A program made the translations under genes and the position numbers. A stretch of 64,000 nucleotides of DNA from Eretmocerus hayati (taxonomy: Eukaryota; Arthropoda; Insecta; Hymenoptera; Aphelinidae): assembly GCA_029851415.1 (NCBI GenBank), contig CM056742.1:81644748-81708747 (forward strand). Direction: 5' to 3'. Below the pieces are notes generated by a model. The model worked only from the letters and a program-made list of their open reading frames with translations, ran no database searches and had not been told where the DNA came from. Positions 22,134-33,800 of this stretch are shown in pieces (positions within the stretch are counted from its first letter, which is position 1; every line of letters starts with the position of its first letter).

Positions 22134-24011
22134 TTCTTCTCCTTCCACTTGTTATATCGATTTGAACCTTTACTCCTTCGATGTTCATCTTTAAACAAAT
22201 CTTGACACCTTAATTTGTCCTAACAAATTTCGTCCGCATTCAATTCCCTTATTTGTATTCTTATATGAAAATTATCCCGTTGACACTGAATCAGGTTGAA
22301 TCGTTACGACGACCGAGAATCAGGATGATCTTTTCTCCTTCTTCATTTGCACATTTTCATCTCCCAAGAATGTTTCATTTATTGAAAGGTAATGTCTTAT
22401 TCCGTGAAGCGGAATAATAACTGAAAATGAGTTCTCTATTTAAAATTTATTTAATTCGTTCGATAATAATATCGTCACTATAAATATATAGAGGATACGA
22501 CGTTAAGTGAGGAAAGGTGGGGTAATTTTTAATCATAATTACACGATAAAAATGGATTAAAGAAGTCCATTTATTCATGAAAATGACTCTAACATTATGA
22601 AAATAAATATCTTTAATCACGCAGTGATCAATTTGTTGATTATGACAGATTCACCAATTTGGCACGCGTTTTAACAATGAAAAATGCATAATATATTGTC
22701 CATGACTTACTATTTGCAGCGACGAACAATTGCCTGTCTAACAAAAATGGCTTTGAAAAATTACTATTGACTCGACAACTTTGATCTGAAAAAAATAAGT
22801 GCAAAGAAATTAATAAAAAAGTACTAGCTAAACCCGTAGCACATGGTAGCTGCATATAGCAGTGGCCGGTGTGCTATATAGAACATCAGGGCAGGTTGCT
22901 GCATATAGCAGTGGCCATTAACCTGATGTCTATAATAGACGAGAAAAACTTGCCATTACCTGCAGAAGGCAGTATGGACTAATGAGCAAAGCTCTGACTC
23001 TGAGACTGCTGGAGACTTGAGTGACGATCGCTACCACAGAGCCCAGTAACCTTTCATATAGACGTATATTTTACATTAATGTACTCTGGGTAGCCATCTG
23101 TTGGCGGAATATCAACCACGAGAGATACAAAATCTGAATTTAGCGGGTGATTTGAATAGGTGATTACATATAAAAATCATAACGTGAATTTCCATAATTA
23201 AATATTGATGAGATCGATATTAGGATTTCTTCTTTCATGCTGCAACAGGTCTGGATCATTGACACGACGATCCAATATTATTCCCATAAGAAATCCTCAT
23301 AAGAAAGTTCCATAGATTTGAACTTGACGCCCTTGAGCATGCGTAGTATGATCAAGCAGTGTAGCCAATCAGAAGATGGCAATATACAGGAGACTACATC
23401 AAGATATCCAATGCATTGTCATGAATTCGGACCGTGGACTATGGGGGTCGCATCGGGGGGGATCGTGGCTCGGAGGCATAAACCATCAAAAGAGAGAAAG
23501 AACGCTGTCTCCCCAACGTAAGTGTGAGTCTACAATGAATAAACGGGAGCTGGGTGCCTGCCACAAGGCGCATGCGTTCCGCAATCACGGACTTAGCCCT
23601 TGACCTTTTGGGCCTAGCGCACTTCCAACCCTCTGTTTCATCTTTTTACAGGAGAGACGGGTAGCCTGACGATAGGTGAATCACACAATTATTCACTCTT
23701 ATAGGTCCAGGAGCAGTCTATTGGGGAACCCTACTATTTTATCTTTTTACAGGAATAACGAGCCACCCAATGATAAGAGACTTATCCAATCCTTCACTCT
23801 TACAGGTTCCAGGGATAGCACCCCAGGCTCTCAATATTGCGCATTCCAATACTTATTATTTTTACAGGAATATCTACGTTACATCCATTCACACCTCTAG
23901 ATGTATCATACAAAGAAATTATGCGTTGCGACTATTTGAATGAGGCATGAATCATACATATTCTCATATATTTATGCCGATGAGAACAAACGTGGGAAGA
24001 AAATACACCAA
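22134..24011. other. No gene recognised; two small repeat sets
   Basis: No frame shows a known domain. A 19-mer GCTGCATATAGCAGTGGCC is at 22849 and again at 22898 (period 49). From 23641 to about 23870 three diverged copies begin with TTTTTACAGG, at 23641, 23742 and about 23857. Confidence 0.5.
23641..23870 (+). repeat. Degenerate tandem repeat, about 100-115 bp period
   Basis: Units start TCTTTTTACAGGA and share phrases such as TTCACTCTTA(T/C)AGGT. Two full units and the start of a third are visible. Confidence 0.6.
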
Positions 24012-24716
24012 GTGACGTCACCAACTATGGGCCTCAATGGTTTGCGCAACTTCAAGCGCGACGCACGAGATGAATTACGCAATACTCTAATATAGATAGA
24101 CTCTGGACTCCCCTCACCATCTTATAGTATAGACACGCACACACTACAATAACGCAGCATCCAAATGTGAACGAGCTATGGAATTTTCCAGTATTGATGT
24201 ACGCACGAGAGTCACGCAGATGGTACGCAGCATCGACACGTGTCAAACCGTTGCGTTGTAGATCGTTTGTAATTTTCCGAGGCACAAACTCTGCCTCGTG
24301 GACAAGCCCCACCACCAAGAGTGCTGGCACGCACGTACGCACAAACGAGGACCAGCTATAAATTCGGGTGTCGCGCCAGCTAGAGGCGTTATTCTACTTT
24401 TGACTTGCACCTCTTCTAGATCACTTCTAGACTGCACTTTTACTTGTAGCAATTCGATCTTGTACATTTTTCCTGGTTTTCAATATCCACTCAGCTCTTG
24501 AGCTTCACATTGTCAAGCATATTCAATAAATTAAATTCTTCTCAAACCCCTTTGCACTTCTGTACTTAATCGGAGCGAACTCACGACCCAAGTATATCTA
24601 AACCCGCGTTAAATTCAAAAGAATAGTCCGCACGCCAGACGGCCAGTAGGCCTGGCGCTGCGGTCAGGCCTGTTACCGGGTTCGTGAATCGGGTTTTATC
24701 CCACGAATTCATAACA
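24012..24716 (+). repeat. Probable 5' LTR of the gypsy-type element
   Basis: The right end (ATAACA) is set by the primer binding site just downstream. The left end at TGACGTCACC is inferred from the TG...CA rule only. Inside are a TATA box (TATAAATT at 24357) and a polyadenylation signal AATAAA at 24525-24530 in the right order. No second LTR is in the window to confirm it. Confidence 0.5.
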
Positions 24717-24722
24717 GATTTT

Positions 24723-24739
24723 TGGTGACAGCGGTGGGA
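24723..24739 (+). promoter_or_regulatory. Primer binding site, tRNA 3'-end complement
   Basis: TGGTGACAGCGGTGGGA begins with TGG, the complement of CCA, six bases after the LTR end. It resembles a leucine-tRNA 3' end by eye; which tRNA needs a search against the genome. Confidence 0.65.
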
Positions 24740-24774
24740 AGCGAATATTTTTTCCAAAGGGGTTATTGAGAAAA

Positions 24775-25104
24775 ATGTCAAGAGCAGAGTCACAACCAGA
24801 TGAATCAAGAGAGTCAACCGACGAACTCATTCACGAAGAACTATACAAGGTGGATAGGCGCAGGAAGGAGTTGAAATCTCAACTTGGATTGGCGGAAGCA
24901 AGACGACTTGCCCTTCAAGGAGCATTGCGCTATAAACCAACACCAGCAGAAACTCCACAATCAGCGGAATCACAGTCAACCGAGTCACCCGAGCCAGATT
25001 CAACCCAGGCTTCGCAGCGACGCGACGGCAGCCAGAGACGGAGGAGCAGTGACTCCTCATCGCCATTCACCAGCGCACCCCTCAAGCTAAGTACCCTAAG
25101 CTAA
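24775..25104 (+). CDS. Small hydrophilic ORF after the primer binding site
   Basis: Starting at ATG (MSRAESQPDES) the frame encodes a charged helix-prone part with EELYKVDRRRKELKSQL, then a Ser/Thr/Pro-rich tail. It has no recognised domain. It may be the start of an older gag frame or a leader ORF of the LTR element. Confidence 0.4.
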   Translation: MSRAESQPDESRESTDELIHEELYKVDRRRKELKSQLGLAEARRLALQGALRYKPTPAETPQSAESQSTESPEPDSTQASQRRDGSQRRRSSDSSSPFTSAPLKLSTLS

Positions 25105-25669
25105 GAGTGATTTGAACGAATGTCTATCTTTTGGAAGGGTGTCTCACATATTGGACATAAGCTTGAAGTTATTACGAATTGTAGAAGTCGTGTCGTAGAT
25201 TGAGAGGTGTCATGTGAGGACACTGGTCTGTCCCTGCTGAGTTGATTCGGGAAATTTACGGACTAGCAACGTGGAAATTTGTGAAAATTGTGGATAACGT
25301 GAAAATAGCTGATAGGGACAGTTGAGAATATTCGAGAAACAGTGTGCTTGATTGACAAATATTTGACTATCGTGTTGTGTTCTGCAGTTCTGTGCATGTA
25401 TATTTCGGGACCTATTATAGGATAATCTTCTTCTTCTTCCAATAACATTTGTGGTAAGATAAGAAACCATTAGTTATAGGTTGAGAACAGGGATATGTAG
25501 TAGCATTTGAGTATTTTACGTAATCTTGATTAAGAACTCTCATTGGATTCCAATCCAGGAAATAGGCGCTGACCAAAAATAGGTTATATTGAAAATCCTG
25601 TGAAGCCATACGGATCCGGGATTGTTGTTGTTTTTCTGACTAGGATAATTCAAGCTTTGAGAATAAGGT

Positions 25670-25990
25670 AGTTTAGTCCCTGTGGAACTCACTTGATCCG
25701 GGGAAGTTAATATAAGTTACAAAATGAGTTAGAATAGTCCCTGTAAGAACTCACTTGATCCGGGGAAGTTAATATAAGTTACAAAATAAGTTAGATTAGT
25801 CCCTGTAAGAACTCACTTGAACCAGAGAAGTTAGTATAAGTTACAAAATAAGGTAGTTTAATCTCTGTAGAATTTAATTTGATTCATGGACATCGATATA
25901 TTTCACGAAACAAGATAGAGTAGTTTCTGTGAACACCCTTTGATTCAGAAATAGTAATTCTCAGCGTACGAAATAAGACAGCTTACTTAT
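25670..25990 (+). repeat. Tandem repeats of about 62 bp between leader and gag
   Basis: About five units begin with TAGTCCCTGT and share ACTCACTTGATCCGGGG and ATAAGTTACAAAATA. The first three (25674, 25733, 25796) are nearly identical; the last two have decayed. The rest of 25105-26224 shows no gene. Confidence 0.85.
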
Positions 25991-26224
25991 TGCAAAATTT
26001 TAAAAGAGTGTGAATTGGATAGTCAAATTAACAAGAGCAAGCTTTGGAGAATTAATAGTTCAACGCATTAGAATTCCTGATTTTACTTTTCTGGAGCATA
26101 TTTCATTTGGCAAGGTTTTCATAAGAATTTATATTGTTAAACGTACTATTTCAGTCTAATAGGGTGATTTTGGAAATAACGATAAGAAGTTTCCATTAGA
26201 GGTCGGGTATTAAAGCAAGACATT

Positions 26225-27337
26225 ATGAGATTGCGACGTAGGGACTCGAATACACCTCAGCTTGTCGACATGGCGAACTCTAGTGACACCGAGACCGCGT
26301 CGGGATCCTTGAATAATTCACAACCAATGCCCAATCCAGCCGTACCTTTAAATGATCAATCAAATGCTCAGTCAACCCATACTCAGTTTAATTCTGGCAA
26401 CTCACAACAATTATCCGGTAACCTTATAATGCCCCTCCATGACCATACTCAATCAACCTCCGTTGGTTCAGTAGATCCGCAAAATTACACTCAAAGATAT
26501 TTCGATCATTCTGGAACGGTTTTGATTCCTGGAAACGTAACATCCATCTTTCAACCTGGCTCAGCAGTTCCCATCGGCAGAAGCGGCGAGCGACGCATCT
26601 CGTATAAGAAAACATCTGATGTGATTCGCATTTTACCGGACTTTGACGGACATAATATGACGGTAAATCAATTCATCCGCGAATGTAAGAATGCAGAAAA
26701 ATTTATAGATCCTTCGGATAAAGATTTCTTTTTGCACCTTGTTAAATCTAAAGTCATCAAAAATGCAAGCGCTTACATTCAATATAAAAACTTTGAAACC
26801 ATTGATCAACTCTTAGCGGAATTAAAGCGAGCATTTTCTACTACTCAGAATCTTCCTCAAATCCAGGTCGACCTTGCTCGCATTGAAAAGGTTTCTAAAT
26901 ACGGATTGAGAGTGATGAAAACACTTCAAAAAGGATATGAGTTTATTAAGGAGGATTTTAATCCTACTGTAGCTGTTGGGATGATCGAAGGGACCACTCG
27001 CCTTGCTATAGAGTGCTTCTGTCTCGGTCTTAATAAAGAACTGATGCCTTTTATGGCATCGAAGGAGCCATCTTCTTTCGAAGCCACCATGGGCCTAGCT
27101 ATCACTTACGAAAAACGGAACAATCAACGTCGCTATCTTCATGCTGAACTGGAATCCCAATCACGAACCGGGTTAAAGTGCACATTTTGTCATATCATCG
27201 AGGCCGGGGCCGGTTCCCGATCGGAGGAAAGGCCTCCCGATAAGATTGCCGAGCGTTCAAATCCAGAGGCTCCATCGGTTCTCGCGGTACCTATCGCTAC
27301 TGTGACTTCTGTGAGGGATATGGGCTCTAATCAGTGA
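26225..27337 (+). CDS. Gypsy-type Gag polyprotein, capsid region, 370 aa
   Basis: The N-terminal 120 residues are Ser/Asn/Gln-rich. The capsid part reads RILPDFDGHNMTVNQFIREC, then KSKVIKNASAYIQYKNFET and ELKRAFSTTQNLPQIQ, the pattern of insect gypsy Gag proteins that assemble the particle. A cysteine pair (CTFC) near residue 316 marks the start of the nucleocapsid, but the frame then drifts. An internal ATG (MANSSDTE at 26270) is an alternative start. Confidence 0.8.
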   Translation: MRLRRRDSNTPQLVDMANSSDTETASGSLNNSQPMPNPAVPLNDQSNAQSTHTQFNSGNSQQLSGNLIMPLHDHTQSTSVGSVDPQNYTQRYFDHSGTVLIPGNVTSIFQPGSAVPIGRSGERRISYKKTSDVIRILPDFDGHNMTVNQFIRECKNAEKFIDPSDKDFFLHLVKSKVIKNASAYIQYKNFETIDQLLAELKRAFSTTQNLPQIQVDLARIEKVSKYGLRVMKTLQKGYEFIKEDFNPTVAVGMIEGTTRLAIECFCLGLNKELMPFMASKEPSSFEATMGLAITYEKRNNQRRYLHAELESQSRTGLKCTFCHIIEAGAGSRSEERPPDKIAERSNPEAPSVLAVPIATVTSVRDMGSNQ

Positions 27338-27580
27338 TATCATTGTCGTGGGTTCGGTCGGTCATGTAGCTCTCGATGTCAATCAGCGTTCTGACAGCAG
27401 ACGCGAGTGCAACATTCTACCTCTCAACAACCAAAATACATGGCCCTATCGAAGCGAGATGGACCGTTATTCCACCAACCTTGATCGTCAAAATAAGGGT
27501 TTCAACAACAGGGATTACGGTACGTGCAATCACCCAGTGAGTTCGCCTAATGGTTCAACATTGCATCGGTTCCGCTCTCG
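27338..27580 (+). pseudogene. Decayed Gag C-terminus and deletion junction
   Basis: Cysteine/histidine codons (YHCRGFGRSCSSRC in one frame) suggest a broken zinc-knuckle region. A frame at 27348-27623 is rich in Arg, Asn and Ser without a domain. Gag runs into the end of RNase H near 27570-27580, so protease and RT are deleted. Confidence 0.5.
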
Positions 27581-27720
27581 GCTCGCTGGAAGATCAGCCC
27601 CACGGACTATCAGTCTACCGTGATACGTAAAGAAGGAAAAACGAATAAATATGTAGATGCTCTATCTGGGAACCCTATTCTATCTGATTCCCCTCCCACT
27701 AACATCGAAACGCCTCTCGC
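27581..27720 (+). pseudogene. RNase H C-terminal remnant of gypsy pol
   Basis: The frame reads RWKISPTDYQSTVIRKEGKT followed by NKYVDALSGNPIL, which fits the usual end of the gypsy RNase H domain (RW..L..Y...YKKGK.N..ADALSRNP). The upstream RT and RNase H core are absent. Confidence 0.75.
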
Positions 27721-27859
27721 GAACCCTTGCATGCAAATTCTTCTCAAGAAGCTACATAAAATAGCACTTCTCTTGCTTCGAAATTCGAGGGTATGCTTCT
27801 GAACAGTGATAGGGAATCACATCATGAGGAAAACTTAGAACTGGGGAACTGTTATCAGA

Positions 27860-28443
27860 TTTTTTCAAAGCGAGGAAGTTGAATTTGAATTTGAAGAGAA
27901 AGTTGAATTTGTATTCGAAAGTACCCTCGGGCTCCCATGATTCACTACCCACCTCGGGGAATTATGTGGCTGTCAAAGCGAGGAAGTTGAATTTGAATTT
28001 GAAGAGAAAGTTGGATTTGTATTTGAATGATCCCTCGGGCTCCCTTGATTCACTACCCACCTCGGGGAATTATGTGGCTGCCAAAGCGAGGAAGTTGAAT
28101 GAGTATTTGAAAGTACCCTCGGGCTCCCTTGATTCACTACCCACCTCGGGGAATCATGTGGCTGCCAAAGCGAGGAAGTTGAATTTGTATTTGATGTTGT
28201 TGAGATATGGAAATTTGAAAAGAGATGATATAAATTGTAGCCTGGATTTGGCTGGTGATGATATGAATTATAGCCTGGATTTGGCTGGTGATGATATGAA
28301 TTATAGCCTGGATTTGGCTGGTGATGATATGAATTGTACCTAGCCTGGATTTGGCTGGTGATGATATGAATTGTAGCCTGGATTTGGCTGGTGACGGTAT
28401 GAATTGTAGCCTGGATTTGGCTGATGATGATTTGGTTTTGTTA
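27860..28443 (+). repeat. Two sets of in-frame tandem repeats in pol
   Basis: First about 3.5 units of 105-110 bp coding for KARKLNLNLKRKL and PSGSLDSLPTSGNY. Then about six units of 33 bp coding for LDLAGDDMNYS. Both sets keep the reading frame from 27860 to 28343; a 4-base insertion near 28337 (GTACCTAG against GTAG) shifts it by one. The region lies between the RNase H remnant and the macrodomain-like part. Confidence 0.85.
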
Positions 28444-29124
28444 AGATTCAGAAAGATTATGACATTGATATGGAATTTTTCAAGGTTTGGTATTATGATT
28501 AGGGATTTACTGAGGGCAAAATTCTCATTAGTGGATAGGAGAACCTGGCCAGGTCAGTTCAGAAGTATACCCTACAAAAATGAGCAGATGCAGAATCAAC
28601 TATCAAAAGTCATTCGTGGTGTACGGTCTGATTTTCCGGTCGAGCCCTTTAGCTCACGAATATTTTACATCCAAAATCTTGAATATTCACCAGAACAGTT
28701 GCTTACTGGGAAAGATAATATCGTACATTTTATGTCTGTTGATTGTGTTATAACTACGCCTGTGTGTCAACAATTGGTAGATCTTGGTATGATAAACGTG
28801 GAAGAAATGAGGAGGCAGAACCCCCAGGTCAAGGATATCAATTGTAGTGAAACGGATGACGGTCGAACAATTTTTACAATCTTTGTCAAGGAGCATCATA
28901 GAGATATCACATCGGTCGCGTGTTTGATATATTGCCTCGGATTGTTGCGAGAAATTCTCTTGAAGGAAAAAGTCGAATCAATTAGCTTGGCGCGTGTAGG
29001 GGATGGGCTGGATCACACACATCGGCCTCCGATAGATCAGGAGTTGCGCAGACCGCGTAATCTCGGTTGGACCCTTCAGGCGCCATTATCTGAGTCTTTC
29101 TTCCAGAGGGATATTTCGGAATGA
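28351..29124 (+). CDS. Macrodomain-like pol segment of the gypsy-type element, about 257 codons
   Basis: The frame continues the 33-bp repeats (residues 1-25); its first codon is TTG, so no real start is here. Residues 102-235 read SSRIFYIQNLE, DNIVHFMSVDCVITTPVC, RTIFTIFVKEHH, and ISLARVGDGLD. This spacing recalls macrodomains of the TARG1/OARD1 type (HCIS.DC..GAGIA ... IYYLITK ... LSMPRIGCGLD). The glycine-rich GAGIA loop is replaced by TTPVC, so ADP-ribose hydrolysis is doubtful. A similar domain after RNase H in other insect gypsy pol proteins is something I half remember and cannot confirm. The frame ends at TGA 29122-29124, with no integrase after it. Confidence 0.55.
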   Translation: MAGDDMNCSLDLAGDGMNCSLDLADDDLVLLRFRKIMTLIWNFSRFGIMIRDLLRAKFSLVDRRTWPGQFRSIPYKNEQMQNQLSKVIRGVRSDFPVEPFSSRIFYIQNLEYSPEQLLTGKDNIVHFMSVDCVITTPVCQQLVDLGMINVEEMRRQNPQVKDINCSETDDGRTIFTIFVKEHHRDITSVACLIYCLGLLREILLKEKVESISLARVGDGLDHTHRPPIDQELRRPRNLGWTLQAPLSESFFQRDISE

Positions 29125-30884
29125 CCCTCATCTATTGTATCGAATTTTCCAGAGAATGACCACCGTATGATCTGTTTAAGGTTAATTATCTAATGTTAAC
29201 TTTCGATGAATAGAGCGTCGTGTAGTCAGGGCAATATATCCCTGGCTATCCTTTTGCCCACGAGCTCATCTCTTCCCTTATGAATGAGTCTGACCGCCCA
29301 GTTAACATCAGCATCATTTTAACGATAACAATAAGTTGACTACAAGTCCACACTCCCATTCTAATTTTATGGAAAAAGAAAGGTCTCACATTTCAGACTA
29401 CTCAGTAGTTCTGAAGTTATTACAGGGGTGAGAAGGGTGAATTTCTCAAGCATGTATACATATGCATTCATACGCCGTATGATATCCCGAGAAGTTGTCT
29501 CATATTTTTATTGTATACGCAACTCCAAGCCAGAGCCAATCACTCCACACATTGCTCATTGTACATAGGCATGTATATACATATACAGAGTGTTATATCG
29601 TCTTCCGACGAAAAGTTGGGCGAAGTATGGGGAAAGGCTAAAAATCAGTCGCTGCGCGGCTAGGCTGCTCTAAGAGGAGCTGTTGCAAATAAGGCGAAAT
29701 CTGGCCCAAACGGATTTGGCTGTAAATCACGTCAGATACTCGTTTTGGGTGTCAGAGTATGCATGTAAATTTTTTCCGCATGAAATCAACTTGCAGCGAT
29801 TTGCCGAGCAAGAGTCGTCCCCATTCAAAATACACGTGAAACGTCATTCTTTGCGTCCCTCTAAAAATTGGCCACAGGAACCGCTACGGGACTAACGAGA
29901 ATTTGTTCTTGAACAAAAAATACAACTTTCAGGGGTATTTTTGAGGACGGGAAATGCTGCGCTGATACCTAAAAATCACTCAGAAGATGGAGAATGCGGA
30001 TTTCTCGCGCTCAAACCGGGAAATACTCGAAAGGAGTTGGGTTAATCGAAAAGTTGCAGAGGACTAAAGTTGTAGATTTTGTTCTAAACTTTTATTTGGC
30101 ATTGGTATTTGATACATATATTGATTGAAAACTCCTAAAAAACGTCCAGAACTCATGAAAAACCATATTTATCGAACTTTTTGGCGACCTCGAGGTCAAA
30201 ATGGATGAAACAAGAAATACATTCTATAGGTTTCATGAAAATACACATTTTTGGTTCTCATCATTTTTTCGATAAAATGCACCAGACTTGAGCTATTAGC
30301 AAAACAAAGTCCAAAAGTGGCACTTTCCAACTTTCAAACGTAAAATACTCGAAAAAATCGAATCGAAACCCTATATAATAATTGCGTGAAAAGTTGTATT
30401 TTTTCATGAACTTCAAAATGAAAAAAAAATTCATGGCATTCCGATGTCTTGGCTTCGAGGAATATGCATTTTTATGCCGAATCGCTCGTTGAGGTGGATA
30501 AATTGATGGTTCTGAGATGCTTTAGGTGAATTTACGTCAATAGATCATACCACAATATGAAAAAACTCACCAAGGCTCATGTCCGATTTCGGTCCAGAGT
30601 GCCACAACATCCCAGATCGCAATCATATTCGTCAAAGTTCACCTGTACAGTAGGAACTTCTCGTTCCTGGAGATGCAATCACCCGTGGAAGAGAGAAAAT
30701 ACTCTACTCCCCGAATTTGCGCGCAGCTGGAAGCTCACGGAGAGGATATGTGTCACGACATCCACAAGTTTTCATCAGAATAAACTTCGTCAGAGATTCA
30801 TATTTTACCATCAAAGATTAGACTAGAAATAATCACAGAAAATAAAATTCCTCACTACAAACAACATGATATTGATACAATCAT
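29125..30884. other. No gene recognised between the gypsy remnant and the transposase
   Basis: I looked for integrase and a 3' LTR and saw neither. The stretch may include the 3' part of the DNA transposon, since the SWIM exon ends at 30885, but no terminal inverted repeat could be fixed. Confidence 0.45.
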
Positions 30885-33800
30885 TCAGTCTGAATCATCT
30901 TCATCGACCGATAGTGACTCAAACACTGCAAGCTCTGCTTCTTCTTGTTCGGCATCTCTTACATACGAATGGTAGTTTCGACTCAACCTATCCTCAGGAT
31001 GTTCTTGATACCGGTCATAACCAAGATACCATAACACTGATGCAATGTGGGCACAGCAGCCAATAGTTCTCGCACCTGTCTTACATTGGCAGTACCAACC
31101 AGTCACAGCGTTTTCTTCTTCATTATAGCTCACCCAAAGAGAGTACACTTTTGACGAAGTATGGCGTGACTGCATTTTTATTCTGATGACACCTGTATCT
31201 TCTTCATGGTAGTAAAGCTCATAAAGCCCATCGTCATCACAGTGTTCATCAGTTTATGAATTTGCTTGCTTCAACTGTGGACATACAAAATTATAACATA
31301 GTGGATTATGAAAAGGTAATGGACTGTTTGTGGCAATCTTTTGTTACAAAGAAAACAACTCGGTGCTTCAAAGATCGATCTACTATTCCAAAGTCATATA
31401 GATCAATTCCCTCAAGGGAGGACTATTTCAGATGATCTCATTGATGGTGTCACAAGAATCACCTGAAAAGATGAACACCAAATCGGGAGGTTCGGAAGCT
31501 CTGAGACAATTGCTTTGGAATCATGAACGGAGTCTGATAGAGATATCTTATGGAAGAACTCTGGCGATACTACCCTGGTTCTGTCTTTACGAATAGGGAT
31601 CGACCTATGTCATTGTTGTAATCTTGTTTGAAATGGTAAAGATGGGAATATCCCATCGAAATGGTACCTGATAGATGCCAAGCGTCTAGTCTCCTAGCTC
31701 TCTTCGAGATAGGCGAGGGAATTCAGTGATTGATGCATCATTGACCTTCTCCCAAACTGCTCTTACGGTAGGGTACCTCCTTTCGATCACAACTTCCTGC
31801 AGATCGTTATCTCTATTGAGACGCTGCAGTATTTCTCCAGCTCGAATACTATCAGCAGATGTATCAAATACTCGAGGTGGTCTGAATGCATTGCAAAGTG
31901 CACAGACAATTCTCACATAATCACCAATATTTGGTATTTCTTGGTTTGGGAATACGCTGCCAAGAGCTTCCCAATTCTTTATCATGCCATTTACTGATTC
32001 AATGACCCACCTGCAATATGCATATGATTCATAAATAGATGAAACTCAAATCAGGAGATTCGTCTGATTGGAAAGTAAGAACTAGAAGTTACTCATAAGG
32101 AGAGGTACATTCTTGCGGGTGCTGGATTTGTCTCAAACTCCGGAAGTCATCTTGTTTTCGTGAAAAATGTAGGTATCTCCAAGGACTTAGTCCCATGGAC
32201 CTCCCATTCTGATATACAGCTATGGAAATTAGCATTGTCAGTATATCTATATACAAAATTTTCCAACATGGCCTATATAGCTAATGCTAATCTCCATAGC
32301 TGTATCTCAAAATAGAGGGCCCATGGAACTAAACCCTTGGAGATAACTTCATTTCACAACGAAAAAAGATCATTCCCAGAGTTTGGGACGAATAAAGAAT
32401 TCGCAAAGTTGGACCTGCCCTTGTTAGATTCATAACCAATCGCGAAGCACGAGGAACTCAGTCTACAATCGAGAGGAATGAATTGGACATAATATCATCG
32501 AAGTTCTGTTTGCTGAAGAGAGCTCGAGATCCTCAATCTGAATTTTGCCCCACCATAACTAGGTGTAGGTGCTCGAGAGACTGGGCTTTCTAAGTTTCAT
32601 AGGAGCTTATGAGAGTTGTAAGACTAACCTCATCGATGTTACGACGCGCGATTCATTTGCTTCCTCCGTGGAATGTTGGGAACGATTCTTAGGTAGAAAA
32701 TGAGGCATTCTTGAGTTTAAGCCCAGAGCTTTGAGAAACTCCAAGGCATCTCTGAACCCTCTATCCACAATCAAATAATCACCTGGTAGCACCCAAAGAT
32801 TGAGCCCATGACAATCGTTCCTCTATTTGAAAATGATTATAATTACTTCTATCATCGATGGAAGGGGACGCAGCAAATTGAATGTATATCATCATAGTAC
32901 TCACTAATAGATCCACAAGAATATTGGCGTCATTATTCTTGCCGTTTGCATAATACGGGCCGTAAACGGCTAAAATGTATCCAGTCGAACTTATCAATAT
33001 CATCGGTTTGACGAGGGGTCGATTCTTGTGGAGGGAGTATGTCATCCGGTGGAATTTGTAGTTACTACTCTTTTGTATGTAACAATATGTCGCATCTGCT
33101 ATCATAATAGCTTCTTCACAAGTATCCAGCAATTTCTGAGCAAGGAGCCTTGTAGGGCTTTTTACAAAGGTTTCATGATCAATGTGTGATGGACCTAAAA
33201 AAATCGAGGTTCAGCGACTTAGCTTCGAGTTTTGAATTATACCATATAAGCATGTCACCATCGTGTTATAGAAAATGAATCATCAATGATACCATACCTA
33301 GGTAAATGGGAACGAAACTCTCCATCAGCATTTTTCGTCCTTTCTTCATCATCCTAGACACGGTTGATTTGTCTACTTTGATTAAAGTGGATAATACAGC
33401 CATAGAAAGATTTGTCCTCAACTTGACCAATAATATAGCAATACATTTCCTTATTGGTGGTTTCCTCTTGTAAGACTTGAATGTATTGCCGGTTTCGCAG
33501 ACAGATATTATGTGACCGAAGTTCTGCTTAGTGATGCCAGTAAGATTGATGTAATCCTGATCCGACAAGTCCCCATCTTCTAGATCCAAATATCCTTTTC
33601 ACAATGGAGGAAAGTTGAGGATGAGTATTACTTCGGAAGTTGGAGAAGATTCATTGTTTTGAATAGGAACTACCTTTCTTTTTTTCGCTTTCTTTCTGGG
33701 CCAAATCTCGCAATGAGCTTATAAAACGGTTCACTTCTTCATCTGACATCAACGTGTCTTCAAAATCGGGTTTGACAGATTCCAAAGCTCCAAGGTCGAT

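Larger units (their letters stand above)
24012..29124 (+). mobile_element. Gypsy-type (Ty3/mdg4-like) LTR element with large internal deletion
   Basis: In order: a probable 5' LTR, a tRNA primer binding site, a small ORF, tandem DNA repeats, gag, a piece of RNase H, peptide repeats and a macrodomain-like region. Protease, RT, most of RNase H and integrase are absent, and no 3' LTR is visible. It is a defective remnant whose gag-pol order still fits the gypsy group. Confidence 0.75.

Noticed and set aside
25670..25990. Regular repeats considered as a CRISPR array
   Set aside because: Units are about 62 bp contiguous diverged tandem repeats without unique spacers, inside a eukaryotic retroelement.
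29125..30884. Integrase or 3' LTR of the gypsy-type element
   Set aside because: No HHCC or DDE pattern and no repeat of 24012-24716 could be found by eye.
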